The position numbers and the translations under genes were made by a program. A stretch of 64,000 bases of DNA from Filosporella fistucella (taxonomy: Eukaryota > Ascomycota > Leotiomycetes > Helotiales): contig JAQJZZ010000008.1 of NCBI GenBank assembly GCA_030077755.1, positions 3,162,001-3,226,000 of the forward strand, in the 5' to 3' direction. The stretch's first letter is position 1. Each line of letters opens with the position of its first letter. Under the pieces are notes generated by a model. That model did no database searches. It was not told where the DNA came from and saw only the letters and a list, made by a program, of their open reading frames with translations. This document shows positions 33,945 through 43,986 of this stretch, one piece after another.

Positions 33945-34566
33945 GAACAGGCGTGGTCGTGATCAAATCAAATCATTGTGGTTACGTTCCTGTATATGTA
34001 AATGGCGTTCTAAAGGTGGCTTCCTTCTACCGCCAAGGTCCTTGCCTTCGTTGCTCAGAAATTAAGAAACTATCTGTTGGGATTGTATCTACTCCGTGGC
34101 AGCCGGAGATGCACTAGGTCGACGCTGTAGTAAGTCTGGGTTTGACGTGACAACAGTACGAGTATCGACTTCCAGACTTTGGCAAAGAGGCTATGATGTC
34201 GACTTTTCCCTCTATTTTCAAAGATCTTCGTCATGCTATGAAACTACTCAGAAATAGCTGCAAAGAAGTCGTGGCGATGCAGGCCAAACAGTGAGGAATG
34301 CGGGGTGTGGAGTCTAGCGTGGAATCACCATGGCTTGTTTCGTATATCCGCGATGCGGATATAGCCATAGTGGCATCTGAAGCATCTGGAATATGCCCAT
34401 TACTGTTAATTATAAGCATACTTCCCTTTACTATATGATTCAACCCAGCTCCCCGGGACAGGAGTTCAAAATCATGGATCTCGTTCTAATAAATCCACCT
34501 TCAACGATAATTTCATGAACATTTCCACGAGGAGTTTCCAACAACAATTTAGACTTCTTGCCGGCC
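33945..34566. other. Divergent promoter of regulator and MFS transporter
   Basis: About 620 bases between the two divergent starts. It holds CGG-rich triplets here and there, as expected for Zn2Cys6 targets, but no clear paired CGG palindrome that I can defend. Confidence 0.4.
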
Positions 34567-36271
34567 ATGTCGAAAGACGCTTCTGACGTTCAAGGCTCGA
34601 GCATCGATCACGTCGAAGATACGACTTATTCGAAATCTCACCTTAATTCGGAGGATGTCGATATAAGTGCTCAATACGCAGATGCGGAACCATCGGTAGA
34701 CTACACTCCGGCCCGGCAGAGGAAATATCTCCTCAGCGTCGATTGTGTCTTAATGCCCTTGATGTTCATCTCTTTCGGACTTCAATATATGGACAAAGCC
34801 TTGCTTTCAACGGCAGCCCAATTTGGTATCGTTCAAGATCTTGATCTCTCCGAGACACTTCGTGTCAATGGGGTGGTCCAGCACAGCCTGAAAAGGTTCT
34901 CATATGTTACTATGATGTTTTACTGGGGATACTTTGCTGGCTGTAAGTTTCCAATATTTCGCGCGAGATTCTGCTGATCTCTAAGGCTTTCCTGCTCTGT
35001 ATCTCTCTCAAAGGTTGCCCATTGGCAAGTATGCTGGCATAGCCATCATAATTTGGGGCGGTGTGACAATGTCTACTGCAGCCGTTGGATCTTACCATGG
35101 ATTCCTTGTTCAACGGTAGGCAGAGGACAGAATTTCTGCGTATACTAGTCTGACTAACATGTTCGTAGATTTTTCTTGGGCTTTTGCGAGGCAGCAATCT
35201 CGCCAGCCTTCTCGCTCATCACAGCAATGTGGTACAGGAGAGAGGAACAGCCACTTCGTATCGCCACTTGGTACGCCGCCACTGGCTTTGGTGGCCTTGT
35301 CGGCAATCTAGCAGCATGGGGAATCGGACACATTGATGGCAGTTTATCTCCATGGCAGTACCAATACTTAATCCTCGGAGGACTCACATCTGCCTGGGGT
35401 ATCGTCGTCGCATGGCTACTACCTGACAACCCAACCAAAGCACGATTTCTGTCTGAAAATGACAAAGTATTCGCCGTTCAGCGTATGCGTGAAGGGCAGA
35501 CGGGCATTGAAAATAGCCTCTTCAAATTCTACCAGGTAGTCGATGCATTGACAGATCCGAAGACATACTTCTTATTATTCATGACCTTCTGCATTCATAT
35601 GGTGAATGGTGCAGTATCAGGATTTGGCTCGATTATCGTGACTGGATTCGGGTTCGATGGCCTGCATTCGGTTTTGCTCCTAGGTGTTGTTAGTGCCATC
35701 GTCTTTTGTTCACTGATCGCTGCTGGGTAAAGTTTCCTGCTCCATATACTCTCAATGGCCGCTAACAAATAGTAGTATTTTCACCGCATATGTCAGAAAC
35801 CAAAGAATAAATGTCATGGTGGTCGTCATCATACCCGTGGTTGCAGGCTGTATCCTCATCTGGAAAGCGTCCTGGACTCCTTTGGGGGTTCCTCTCTTCA
35901 GCTTCTACCTGCTCGGTTTCTTCGCAGCTGCATACGTTATGACTCTCGCACTCATGTCCGCCAACACTGCTGGACATACGAAGAAAGCCTTCACCGCGGG
36001 TCTCATGTGGGCAACCTATTGCATCTCGAATGGTGTAGCCCCTCTCCTCGTAATCACGACTGAAAAATCCGATCACTATCCTTCCCTTTGCCAGCCTCTG
36101 ATTGCTCTCCTGGTTGCTGACATTGTAGCCGCGATTGGACTGCGATTCTATCTCCAGAGCCAAAATAAGCAGCGTGACAGCCGCAATATCGTATCGGAGG
36201 AGGACCAGGCCTTGACCGCCTTCAAGGACATGACAGACAGGGAGAACCCGAATTTCAGATATACCTGGTAA
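34567..36271 (+). CDS. MFS transporter, Dal5/anion-cation symporter type
   Basis: Four exons: 34567-34942, 34986-35115, 35169-35726 and 35776-36271, with introns of 43, 53 and 49 nt; 519 residues. The first junction (GTAAGT...CTAAG) rebuilds the family string GCFPALYLSQRLPIGKYAG, which confirms it. The N-terminal tail of about 55 residues is hydrophilic. Twelve membrane spans follow, starting at LLSVDCVLMPLMFISFGLQYMDKALLS, with the Dal5-family FFLGFCEAAISPAFSLITAMWYRREEQPLR at spans 4-5 and the middle loop LPDNPTKARFLSENDK. The C-terminus is cytosolic and charged. Fungal relatives import organic anions such as allantoate, nicotinate or other carboxylates. The neighbouring CoA-transferase suggests a carboxylic acid substrate, which is inference. 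Confidence 0.88.
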
Positions 36272-36857
36272 ATGATGTAATTGAAAAAAAGGGAGGAAGA
36301 GAGAAATAATATGTGAGAAGAAGCGATTGCAACCTGTTTGCGGCACTTGTAATGTTCAGGACCAGGACTTGATTGAACCCCTATATTTGTCCTGCTTCGT
36401 CTGTCTCTGGAGAGCGAAGGCAACTCCTAGATACACATCAGATCCAGTCTGTCCAGGCAAACACTCAAGAATTGTTTCTGCATCTGATTTCTGTACTCGT
36501 AATTCCTTTGGCTCGTGTTTGACACGCTTTGTGATGAATACAGATCAATTTCGCACTTGGATATACCCGTGCCACTCCAATAAGCAACTTTTCAATGTGG
36601 CTTTACTGGTCCCAATCAATCTTCCTTAAAAGCATCAATGCTTGCTTTAGATAATATACCTTCCCTTCGACTCCGTGAAATCCCACTCCGCTGAAAGTGT
36701 ATGCAAAGTAACAAGAAATGGTTCAGCTGATTGAGAATGTGGCTTGCCAAGGATTTCGCAGCCTGAGATCTATTTTTAGATTCCAAACAATTCAATCACC
36801 TCAGCTGTCATCATGAAACCTATTTCATGAAGATATACTCGTGGTCAGTATCGCAGC
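36272..36857. other. Intergenic between MFS and HET genes
   Basis: 3' region of the transporter and promoter of the HET gene. No further frame with protein resemblance was seen. Confidence 0.5.
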
Positions 36858-38877
36858 ATGAATTTTGCGACTCGAAAGTTCCCACCCTGTCAGTTCATAA
36901 TTAAAATCATATTGAGCCAGACGCGAGGAGTCCGAAGAGTCCGGCATTTCAGCATGACCTCAGCATTATCGTCCACTTTTGAGACTCTTTCAGTCAAAGA
37001 TTCTTATAAGTACAAGCCTATAGACGCGGCAAGAGGTTTTCGAATCTTGTCATTACTGCCTGGAGTATTCTCCGATGTCGTACAATGTCGCCTCAGTCAG
37101 GTATCGCTCGCTGAAAACCCACGGTATGAGACAATCTCGTACACCTGGGGCGACCCCACGGACACGCTACCAGTCGAGTGCGAAGGGAAAGAAATACAAA
37201 TCACCAAAAATCTGCATGAAGCTCTTCAATATCTGAGATATGAAGATCGCGAGCGTCTTCTATGGGCAGACGCCGTATGCATCGATCAATCTAATTTAGA
37301 TGAACGGTCGCAACAGGTTCAGCTGATGGGTGATATTTATTCGCAAGGGGAACAACTGATAGTATGGCTTGGTAGTGAGGCCGAGGAAGGGAAACAGGCA
37401 ATTGAGGGTTTGGAAAAGCTTCATGTGTACTTTCTGGAGAATGAAGCGGGGTATCCTGACGATCAGCCTGATCGTTACAACCTTTTGCCCTCAGGGCACT
37501 CGCCCAACTATGCGTATCTTCTATCTATTGAAAATGAGTGGTTACCGCCTCTTGTACAGCTAGCAAGAAGACCATGGTTACTCCGACGGTATGTGTGACT
37601 TCGTTCCATGACATCAAAACTTGCTGACATATATTTTCAGCTGGGTAATCCAGGAAATCGGGAAATCAAAGTCTGCGCTCGTAGTCTGGGGACACTCCCA
37701 AATAACCTGGAAGACTCTAGCAGATGTTATCTGGTCTTTATATCAGGCACATCTTTTCGTCGAGGCAACCCAAGTTGAGGACTGCGAAGTTCCCATGGCT
37801 GGACTACACAGCATCATTCTGATTGAACTCGTCAGAAGGGATCTCGACAGCACAAACGGAAGTCCATTACTTCCGTTCATAATCTCTACTCGATACTTCA
37901 AATGCTCGGATCAAAGAGATGTGCTATTTTCCCTCCTCGGATTAGCTTCGGATCTCGAGAGCTACGGTGATTCTATCGTCCCGGACTACGATGCTCCCAT
38001 CGCGGAAATCTACAAACGATTTGCGATAGGAAATCTGATCAACAAGAAAACGCTACTTCATCTGAGTGCCGCATATGTACGTCCTGAAGAACCAAAATTG
38101 AATCTTCCGAGTTGGGTGCCGGACCTCTCGGACTTGGATCTCGGCAATCCTCTCATGTTCCTACGAAACGAATCAAATCTCCCATTTCGAACAACAAGAG
38201 ACACGAAACCAAGAGTGCGTCTATCTGAAAACGACAGCGTACTCCATGTCTGGGGCAAGAAAATAGATGTCGTGAAAGACATCACAGGCACGCTTATGGA
38301 TATTCCAGAACCTGAAGTCAAAGGCGATACTCCAGCCGAGACATCAGCAGTGTCCAATGAACGATTAAAGACCTGGCTAGAGGACTGTCAACGAGTTGCA
38401 TGTATCCATCCCGAAGGAAATAGTGAGCCGATTTCTCCTGCACGTTTCGAGGAATTTGCCCGGACGATCGTCTGCAACCTCACAGGCCGTGGTGATCTGC
38501 CGCCGCCTGATTTCAGCCAGGATTTCCAGATGTATATAGATGTCCTCACCGATGTTGATGCAGCACTTGCGAAGCACTCCGATCCCGAGAATCCTCAGGC
38601 GTGGCTGGATAAGATCATTGCTGTGGAAATGGCTATCAATCTACGGATTGTAGGGTGGCGCTTCTGTAACACGAAACAAGGCAGATTGGGACGAGTGCTA
38701 AATAAAGTAAAGGAGGGAGATTTAGTGTGCGTGTTTTATGGAGGCGAGGTACCGTATATACTGAGACCTTGTGGTGGGAAGTATACGTTTATGGGAAGTT
38801 GTTATATGCATGGTTTGATGAGTGGAGAGGCATTGGATATTGAGGGATTAGAGGAAGAGGAGTTTGCCATTTGTTAA
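36858..38877 (+). CDS. Heterokaryon incompatibility (HET) domain protein
   Basis: Two exons, 36858-37588 and 37641-38877, with a 52-nt intron (GTATGT...TTTTCAG); 655 residues. The HET domain occupies about residues 85-250: YETISYTWGDP near 90-100, then LLWADAVCIDQSNLDERSQQ near 134-153 and MGDIYSQGEQLIVWLG, ending with ARRPWLLRRW across the splice junction. The C-terminal part has the usual companion segments, including KCSDQRDVLFSLLGLASD, PDYDAPIAEIYKRFAI and LPSWVPDLSD, and ends with DLVCVFYGGEVPYILRP. Proteins of this class trigger cell death after fusion of unlike hyphae, though most of the many fungal paralogs are untested. There is no NACHT or WD repeat attached. The first ATG lies 34 residues before another ATG at 36954, which may be the true start. 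Confidence 0.9.
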
Positions 38878-39304
38878 TGTTGGAAAGGAAGTATATTTTT
38901 AGTTTAACAGAAGTTGCCTAACTGTAACACTTCGATGAGCTCCTTCAAACCTTACAATTATCTGTCTTGTTAATTATATTTGCCTTGATACTTTAATATA
39001 GAGGCAGAAGCTGCAGCAGATGGAGGGCCCCGAAGTTTCAGCACAATACGCACCAACTTACGTTGTGTCTCAGACGAGCCACATTCCCGTCAATTGCTAC
39101 ACAGTTTCAGCGGAATCAGGATAACATTGTCGAGAAAGTGGTTCATGCATAAAAGGGCGTTTGGGGCCAACTTTAAGCGCCTGAACTGAGCAAGGCTGGC
39201 GAAGCGGCTGAGCCCTTTGAGCAACCATCATAAATTTCCAACCTCCCCTCACAAACGCTTCTCCGTCTCTTCCAAAGCCCACCTATAGCACCTTACCTAA
39301 AAAA
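38878..39304. other. Intergenic
   Basis: AT-rich 3' region of the HET gene and upstream region of a small membrane-protein candidate. Nothing else was seen. Confidence 0.5.
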
Positions 39305-39757
39305 ATGGCATCCCCTCAACAACGTGTTTCCCCATCCTCTCCTCCAGACCCCAAACGCAGCCTCCTCTCCCTGTCCTTGAGCATCCTAAACACAATAATG
39401 GGATTCATCGGTCTCATCTCTGCTCTCTGCTTCGGTGCCATATCTATAGGACAATCAAGCGAAGCAAATAAACAAGCCAAAATGGCGAATGAGTTAGCCA
39501 ATAGCTCGTTGTGGCTGAGTAGACTGCAGTTCTGTGCACAGCTGAACCTTAGTAAGGTACGTGTGATTATGTATTTTGATGTGCATGGAAAACGGCGTTT
39601 ATACTTAAGTGTAACAGGAGATCTATAGATCCCAATGTCTTGATGTATCTTCACATATCACCCTTTCTGGTTCCATGGCATCAAGGTACACAATCATAGA
39701 TTTGATACGACGTCAACCACTTTATTGCTTCATTTTCGCAAGCTGGTTTCGGATAAT
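39305..39757 (+). CDS. Small single-span membrane protein, 3' end uncertain
   Basis: The ATG at 39305 opens 84 codons: a Pro/Ser-rich start, a long hydrophobic segment (TIMGFIGLISALCFGAISIG, near residues 30-50) and an amphipathic KQAKMANELANSSLWLSRLQF stretch. A GTACGT donor follows at 39557. The downstream part could join at several acceptors. One in-phase choice starts at 39622 and continues through a second short intron near 39685 to a stop near 39780; another terminates early. The overall plan, with one span followed by a coiled segment and a Cys-containing tail, is common among small uncharacterised fungal proteins. I do not recognise the family. The end coordinate is approximate. Confidence 0.4.
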
Positions 39758-40146
39758 GTACAGCATTGGGAAGCCCAGTAGAAGGAAGACGGCCATCATC
39801 AACCTGGACTCCCTGGCAATATTATCTGTGATTGGAACAGTTATTTTTGTCTGCGTGGAAGACCAGGTGTGGGCGTGGCTTGCGTGAGGAATCTTCAGGA
39901 CCATCCAGATGTAAGATTGATTGACGGAGATGGGGACCTGGAAGTGAATGGCCAGACTGTTTTCGAGCATGTACACGCGAGAACGAGGTATCCCAAATAC
40001 TTGCTGGAAATTGTAGCTCTAACCAACCTCGTGATTGTTGCCAAGCATGAGGGAATGCTAGTGGTCCCCAGAAATGTGGTGGATGATGGTACTACAGTGT
40101 AATTGTACATATACATACAAGTTGTGACGTATCGTCCTCATCTAAT
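39758..40146. other. Intergenic or unresolved 3' exons
   Basis: A plus-strand frame at 39869-40102 starting with GTG includes a DLEVNGQTVFEHVHARTRYP stretch that reads like protein. No ATG or splice link to the upstream candidate is convincing. The last bases are the 3' region of the OCT1 gene. Confidence 0.35.
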
Positions 40147-42537
40147 TCACAGTTTCGTAAGCCGTGCCGGTCGTCCCTCGAGCCCCCAGCCCCCTACCAT
40201 TCCCATTGCCTCTTGTCCACCGCCTTCTAATGTTCCATTTCTCAATACATGTGATAAACACTTCCATGGATCTCTCGCCCCACCCCATTGCAATACATCG
40301 GTCTTAAAGTGTTCTCCGTTCATCCTGTTGATTGACCCAGCATCATTTCCGGAATTGAACACCTGTTGCCAGACACGCCTGGCTAGTACCCGATCGAAAA
40401 GATAACTGTAGTATGTCCCTCCATACCCGTAGAGATGTCCGAAGAATCCTTGCCAGCAAGTCCCAGGAGGATCAGGCGGTAATGCACCATGAGTTTGTTG
40501 CAGCTCGTGATATATTTGCGTTGTGTCAAAAGTAGGAGACAACGGCAGCGAAGAGTGGTAGGCTTGGTCGAGCATGGAGAGAATGATTTGATTTTCAACA
40601 TCAGCTCCCTCGAACTTCTTGTCTAGCGCCATCTTTTCGGCTACCAGTTCGTAAGGCAGAGGCTGATTCGATTCGTAGTGTGTAGCAAAAAGTGATAGCA
40701 CCGTCGGGTCGGCGGCAAAATGCTCCATCAGTACTGAAGGAAGCTCAGCGAAGTCCGTACCACATCTGGTGCCCGCCACATTTTGGAATTTGGTCCGTCC
40801 TAGGATGGAATGAATAGCATGACCCATCTCGTGGAAAAGCGTTGTAACTTCACTAAAACTTAGAAGAGGCGGCTTTCTGATTCCTGGGTTGTTGAAATCG
40901 CAGATAAGAGCGATAGTAGGGAGCTGCATAACGCCTTCGCCGTCCTTCTTCGAGATCGCCATGCCGTCATTCGCTGCTTGCTCAGGGCTCTCAAATACAG
41001 AGTTCATAGCCGATGCAGCTTCATGTATTTCCTCATTTCCGATCAATCTTGAGCAGCGTAGAGTGAAGTGTGCTGGATTTGGAGATTTACCTGGTCGGGA
41101 GAACAAATCACAATACAGAACGGCAACATGTCCCTCAGTCTCGGAAACAACATCTAGACGCCGGACATCAGGATTCCAAGTCTCCCCTTGCACCGTCTCA
41201 TGCGGCACAAACCGAATGCCATAGAGTCGTGTAAAAAGCCTAGATAGTCCTTGCATAACTCTCCCCAATGAGAAATACGAGGACAGGAAATCTGGAGCCC
41301 GGGATCTTGAGCGGCACGAGGACAAAATACGTGACATGTAATAGTCTTTGTCCCAAGCGTTAAGAGTTTCACTGTTCCTGTGCAGTTTCTTTGCCTTGAC
41401 AAGCTCCATAACTACGGAATCAACCACATGGCGATTATCCTTGGACAGCTCGCTGAGAAAGCCTCCAACCGCCTCTGGTGTTTTTGCCATCTTATCTTCT
41501 AAGTTCATATGTGCATAACTTTCGAAATTCGACAGCTTCGCTAATTTTGCCCGCTTCTGAAGCAGAGACCGCAGCCTTTGAAGAGTTGCTTTGGATGAAG
41601 TTCGACTGGCTTCGAAGATCTGACGCCTCGTGCTTTCATCCTCGACACTATGCAATGCGGCACTCGCAGGTCCACCTACAGATGGTATAACGGTTTGGCC
41701 CCATTGTGTTAACTGCCTCACGAGCATAGGGTCCATGCCTTTGAGGACGCTACTTGAGAATGACAAGTATGGCTTTGCTGGTGCCATATTCTCCACAAAG
41801 TCGGATCCAACTTCTGCTATTTCCTGAGAAAGAGACACAAACCGGTCACGATCCTTTTTCGGCAAGTCAATGGCAGATTTTGCGAAATCCCTTTTCAGGA
41901 TATCTGCGACCATCCGTTCTTCCTCGCCCCAGATATTAGATTGCGATGCATGCTCAATAGCAATATCCAACTGTTTCGCCAGGCCAGTCGTGGTATTCAA
42001 AACATTCATGTATTCAAACATCATCGAATAGGACCTCGTAGCAGCTGCCTGTATTCTCGGGTCCGGATGTGTCGCCCTGACAAAGTCTGACAGATCAATA
42101 ACTCGACACAGCAAGTCACTTAGTCGGTCCAAGTCTCTAACAACTCCGCTGTATTGTTCGACGGATGACGCTGCCAGGACTCTGGCAACAACTTTCTTCG
42201 CATTTTCCAAGCTCTTGTTTGCGAACACTTCGAATCCTTGAGGGCCTGTCAGATATCGATTCTGGAAAAGTCCCGCACCTGGCCCAGACTTTGAAGACTG
42301 AGAATATTCTTTCCAGAATCCTGGCGAGTCGAATATCTGCCGCAGAGTCTCATCATGAAATCGGGTCTCCGTTGACACATTTTCTGTGAAGTTGCTGGTA
42401 GATTTTGCATGACGATTGACATCCTCGAGGACTTTCGGGGCAGCGGACTGCGAATGATTACGTCCTATTCGCCAAGGGAGTTGTCGCCGAATACAAGTCG
42501 AGCAAATCCATGGTCTAGGAATGGCAGATTTGAACAT
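40147..42537 (-). CDS. OCT1: Mitochondrial intermediate peptidase
   Basis: Single-exon gene of 796 residues on the minus strand. The N-terminus from the ATG at 42537 is an Arg-rich mitochondrial presequence (MFKSAIPRPWICSTCIRRQL). The frame continues 5' for 50 codons, but only through a TTG, so it is not used. The M3 thimet-oligopeptidase domain fills the C-terminal two thirds, with the zinc site HEMGHAIHS near residues 568-576 and the downstream FAELPSVLMEHFA segment carrying the third ligand region. YHEL and the Tyr/Gly-rich YGYGGTYYSYLFDR near the C-terminus form the substrate-binding lid. Oct1 removes an octapeptide from imported matrix precursors after the main processing peptidase. Its start is only 218 bases from the start of the divergent MICOS gene. 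Confidence 0.95.
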   Translation of the reverse strand: MFKSAIPRPWICSTCIRRQLPWRIGRNHSQSAAPKVLEDVNRHAKSTSNFTENVSTETRFHDETLRQIFDSPGFWKEYSQSSKSGPGAGLFQNRYLTGPQGFEVFANKSLENAKKVVARVLAASSVEQYSGVVRDLDRLSDLLCRVIDLSDFVRATHPDPRIQAAATRSYSMMFEYMNVLNTTTGLAKQLDIAIEHASQSNIWGEEERMVADILKRDFAKSAIDLPKKDRDRFVSLSQEIAEVGSDFVENMAPAKPYLSFSSSVLKGMDPMLVRQLTQWGQTVIPSVGGPASAALHSVEDESTRRQIFEASRTSSKATLQRLRSLLQKRAKLAKLSNFESYAHMNLEDKMAKTPEAVGGFLSELSKDNRHVVDSVVMELVKAKKLHRNSETLNAWDKDYYMSRILSSCRSRSRAPDFLSSYFSLGRVMQGLSRLFTRLYGIRFVPHETVQGETWNPDVRRLDVVSETEGHVAVLYCDLFSRPGKSPNPAHFTLRCSRLIGNEEIHEAASAMNSVFESPEQAANDGMAISKKDGEGVMQLPTIALICDFNNPGIRKPPLLSFSEVTTLFHEMGHAIHSILGRTKFQNVAGTRCGTDFAELPSVLMEHFAADPTVLSLFATHYESNQPLPYELVAEKMALDKKFEGADVENQIILSMLDQAYHSSLPLSPTFDTTQIYHELQQTHGALPPDPPGTCWQGFFGHLYGYGGTYYSYLFDRVLARRVWQQVFNSGNDAGSINRMNGEHFKTDVLQWGGARDPWKCLSHVLRNGTLEGGGQEAMGMVGGWGLEGRPARLTKL

Positions 42538-42755
42538 TCCTCCAGTCCATGTGTATAAAAGCCGTATATGTGCGGATGCAGAGTTGGAGTTGTTCAAGCT
42601 GAAGTTCGAAAGATGCGAGGCTAGAAAATATTTATGCAAGACTTGGCCGCTTGTGCAAGGATGCACAAAAACACGCGACCTTCTCAAGCTTTATCAACCT
42701 CGGATCCAACCTCTTCATCCTGCAATTGAGCTCCCATATCATCGCCAATTGAGTC
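42538..42755. promoter_or_regulatory. Shared bidirectional promoter, OCT1 and MIC26/27
   Basis: Only 218 bases lie between the ATG codons of two divergent genes for mitochondrial proteins. No TATA box is evident, as expected for housekeeping genes. Co-expression is inferred from the arrangement. Confidence 0.55.
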
Positions 42756-43592
42756 ATGGCTGCTAGATTCCTACTGCGGCAGGTAAGTACTTCATTTCTA
42801 CTGAGTGATTCCCTGCTGACAGCAAACAGCGCATTGCGCCGGTAGCAACTGGTGCCGTCCTCGCAGGTGTTGCTCTTTTCCCGAAAACCTCACTCTATGC
42901 AGAGGCTCCCGAAGAACAGGATGTGAGCCAGAAGCATTCTCTTGATCTTTTACAAATCCTGATAGTATAACTAGGCTAGGAAACCCATCTACGATGACTT
43001 CGAGAGCCTCCCAACCCCTCCAGCCGAATCGACCACCCCCTCCGCGCCAGCTCAAAAGCCCACGAAGACAGCCTCTCCCACACCCACCGATCGTCTCGCA
43101 GTACAAATCGGAAAAAGTCGTTTATTCCTACACTCGCGGGTTGCAGCAGCAGAAGACAAAGTCAATGAATTGATGGACTCGGCACTAAATCTCGAGCAAA
43201 GCTTCACAGGCACAATCGCATCCCTTGCACCATCCCCAAAATCCGGAGAGAAGCTTATGCCAGGTACTCTCTACGTTCTTGTAGCTGCCATGACTGGCAG
43301 CATCGTCTCTCGCAATCGCAATATCTTTCTTCGAGCAACTGTCCCATTAGCAGTAGGAATTGGTGCCGGGTGGGTAGTTTTGCCTGTGACTATGCGAAAT
43401 GTCTCCGATCTGTTGTGGAAATACGAGCAGAGATTCCCGGCGATTGCGGATGGACATCTCAGGACGAGAGAGGGCATTGAGAAAGCGTGGAGGATGGCTA
43501 GGGTTCATACGCAGCAGGCTGTAAATATTGTGGATGATAAGGTTAGCTCCGGGAGAGGAGCTGTTGAGGATTGGGTTAAGAAGGGAAAATGA
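42756..43592 (+). CDS. MICOS complex subunit, MIC26/MIC27 (apolipoprotein O-like)
   Basis: Three exons: 42756-42782 (nine codons), 42830-42922 and 42975-43592, with introns of 47 and 52 nt; 245 residues. The tiny first exon gives MAARFLLRQ, which with exon 2 (RIAPVATGAVLAGVALFPKTS) forms a presequence and first hydrophobic stretch. A Pro/Thr-rich linker follows, then the apolipoprotein O-like domain: an amphipathic SRLFLHSRVAAAEDKVNELM region, a first span near LYVLVAAMTGSIVSRNRN and a second near TVPLAVGIGAGWVVLPVTM, ending in a helix with YEQRFP. These subunits shape cristae junctions in the inner membrane. The short first exon would be easy to miss in automatic annotation. MIC26 and MIC27 cannot be told apart by eye. 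Confidence 0.88.
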
Positions 43593-43986
43593 GGGACTAG
43601 CTGAAGGATGAGATAATGTCTCTGTACAAAATAGATTTCTTTAAGATGCATGATCAATAATGCTTGGCTAACTGAAGCATGGATTGATGTCTAGTGCCAG
43701 GGTGAGTATTGAACCGAACTGTTCTTCCAAACGGTAACATTGTCACATCTCGGTTGGGCTTCAACACAATATCTGTATCTGAGCAAGCGCATCAGATCAT
43801 AATTTGACAGCAAACCCCATCTTTTGCTAGTGGAGACCCATGTGCATGCAAACAAATATCATACATCGCCGCGAGGCAGGCTAAATCTAGGGTATAACCA
43901 AACCAGTATCCTACAAGATAGACATCACAGCTCTTGCTCGCCCATCAAAAACCGATATATCACAATACCATCCAATTTCCAATAAT
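43593..43986. other. Intergenic between convergent genes
   Basis: Common 3' region of the MICOS and helicase genes. Nothing else was seen. Confidence 0.5.

Noticed and set aside
39869..40102. Plus-strand frame after the small membrane-protein candidate
   Set aside because: Starts with GTG; could be a 3' exon, but no splice phase to the upstream exon is convincing.
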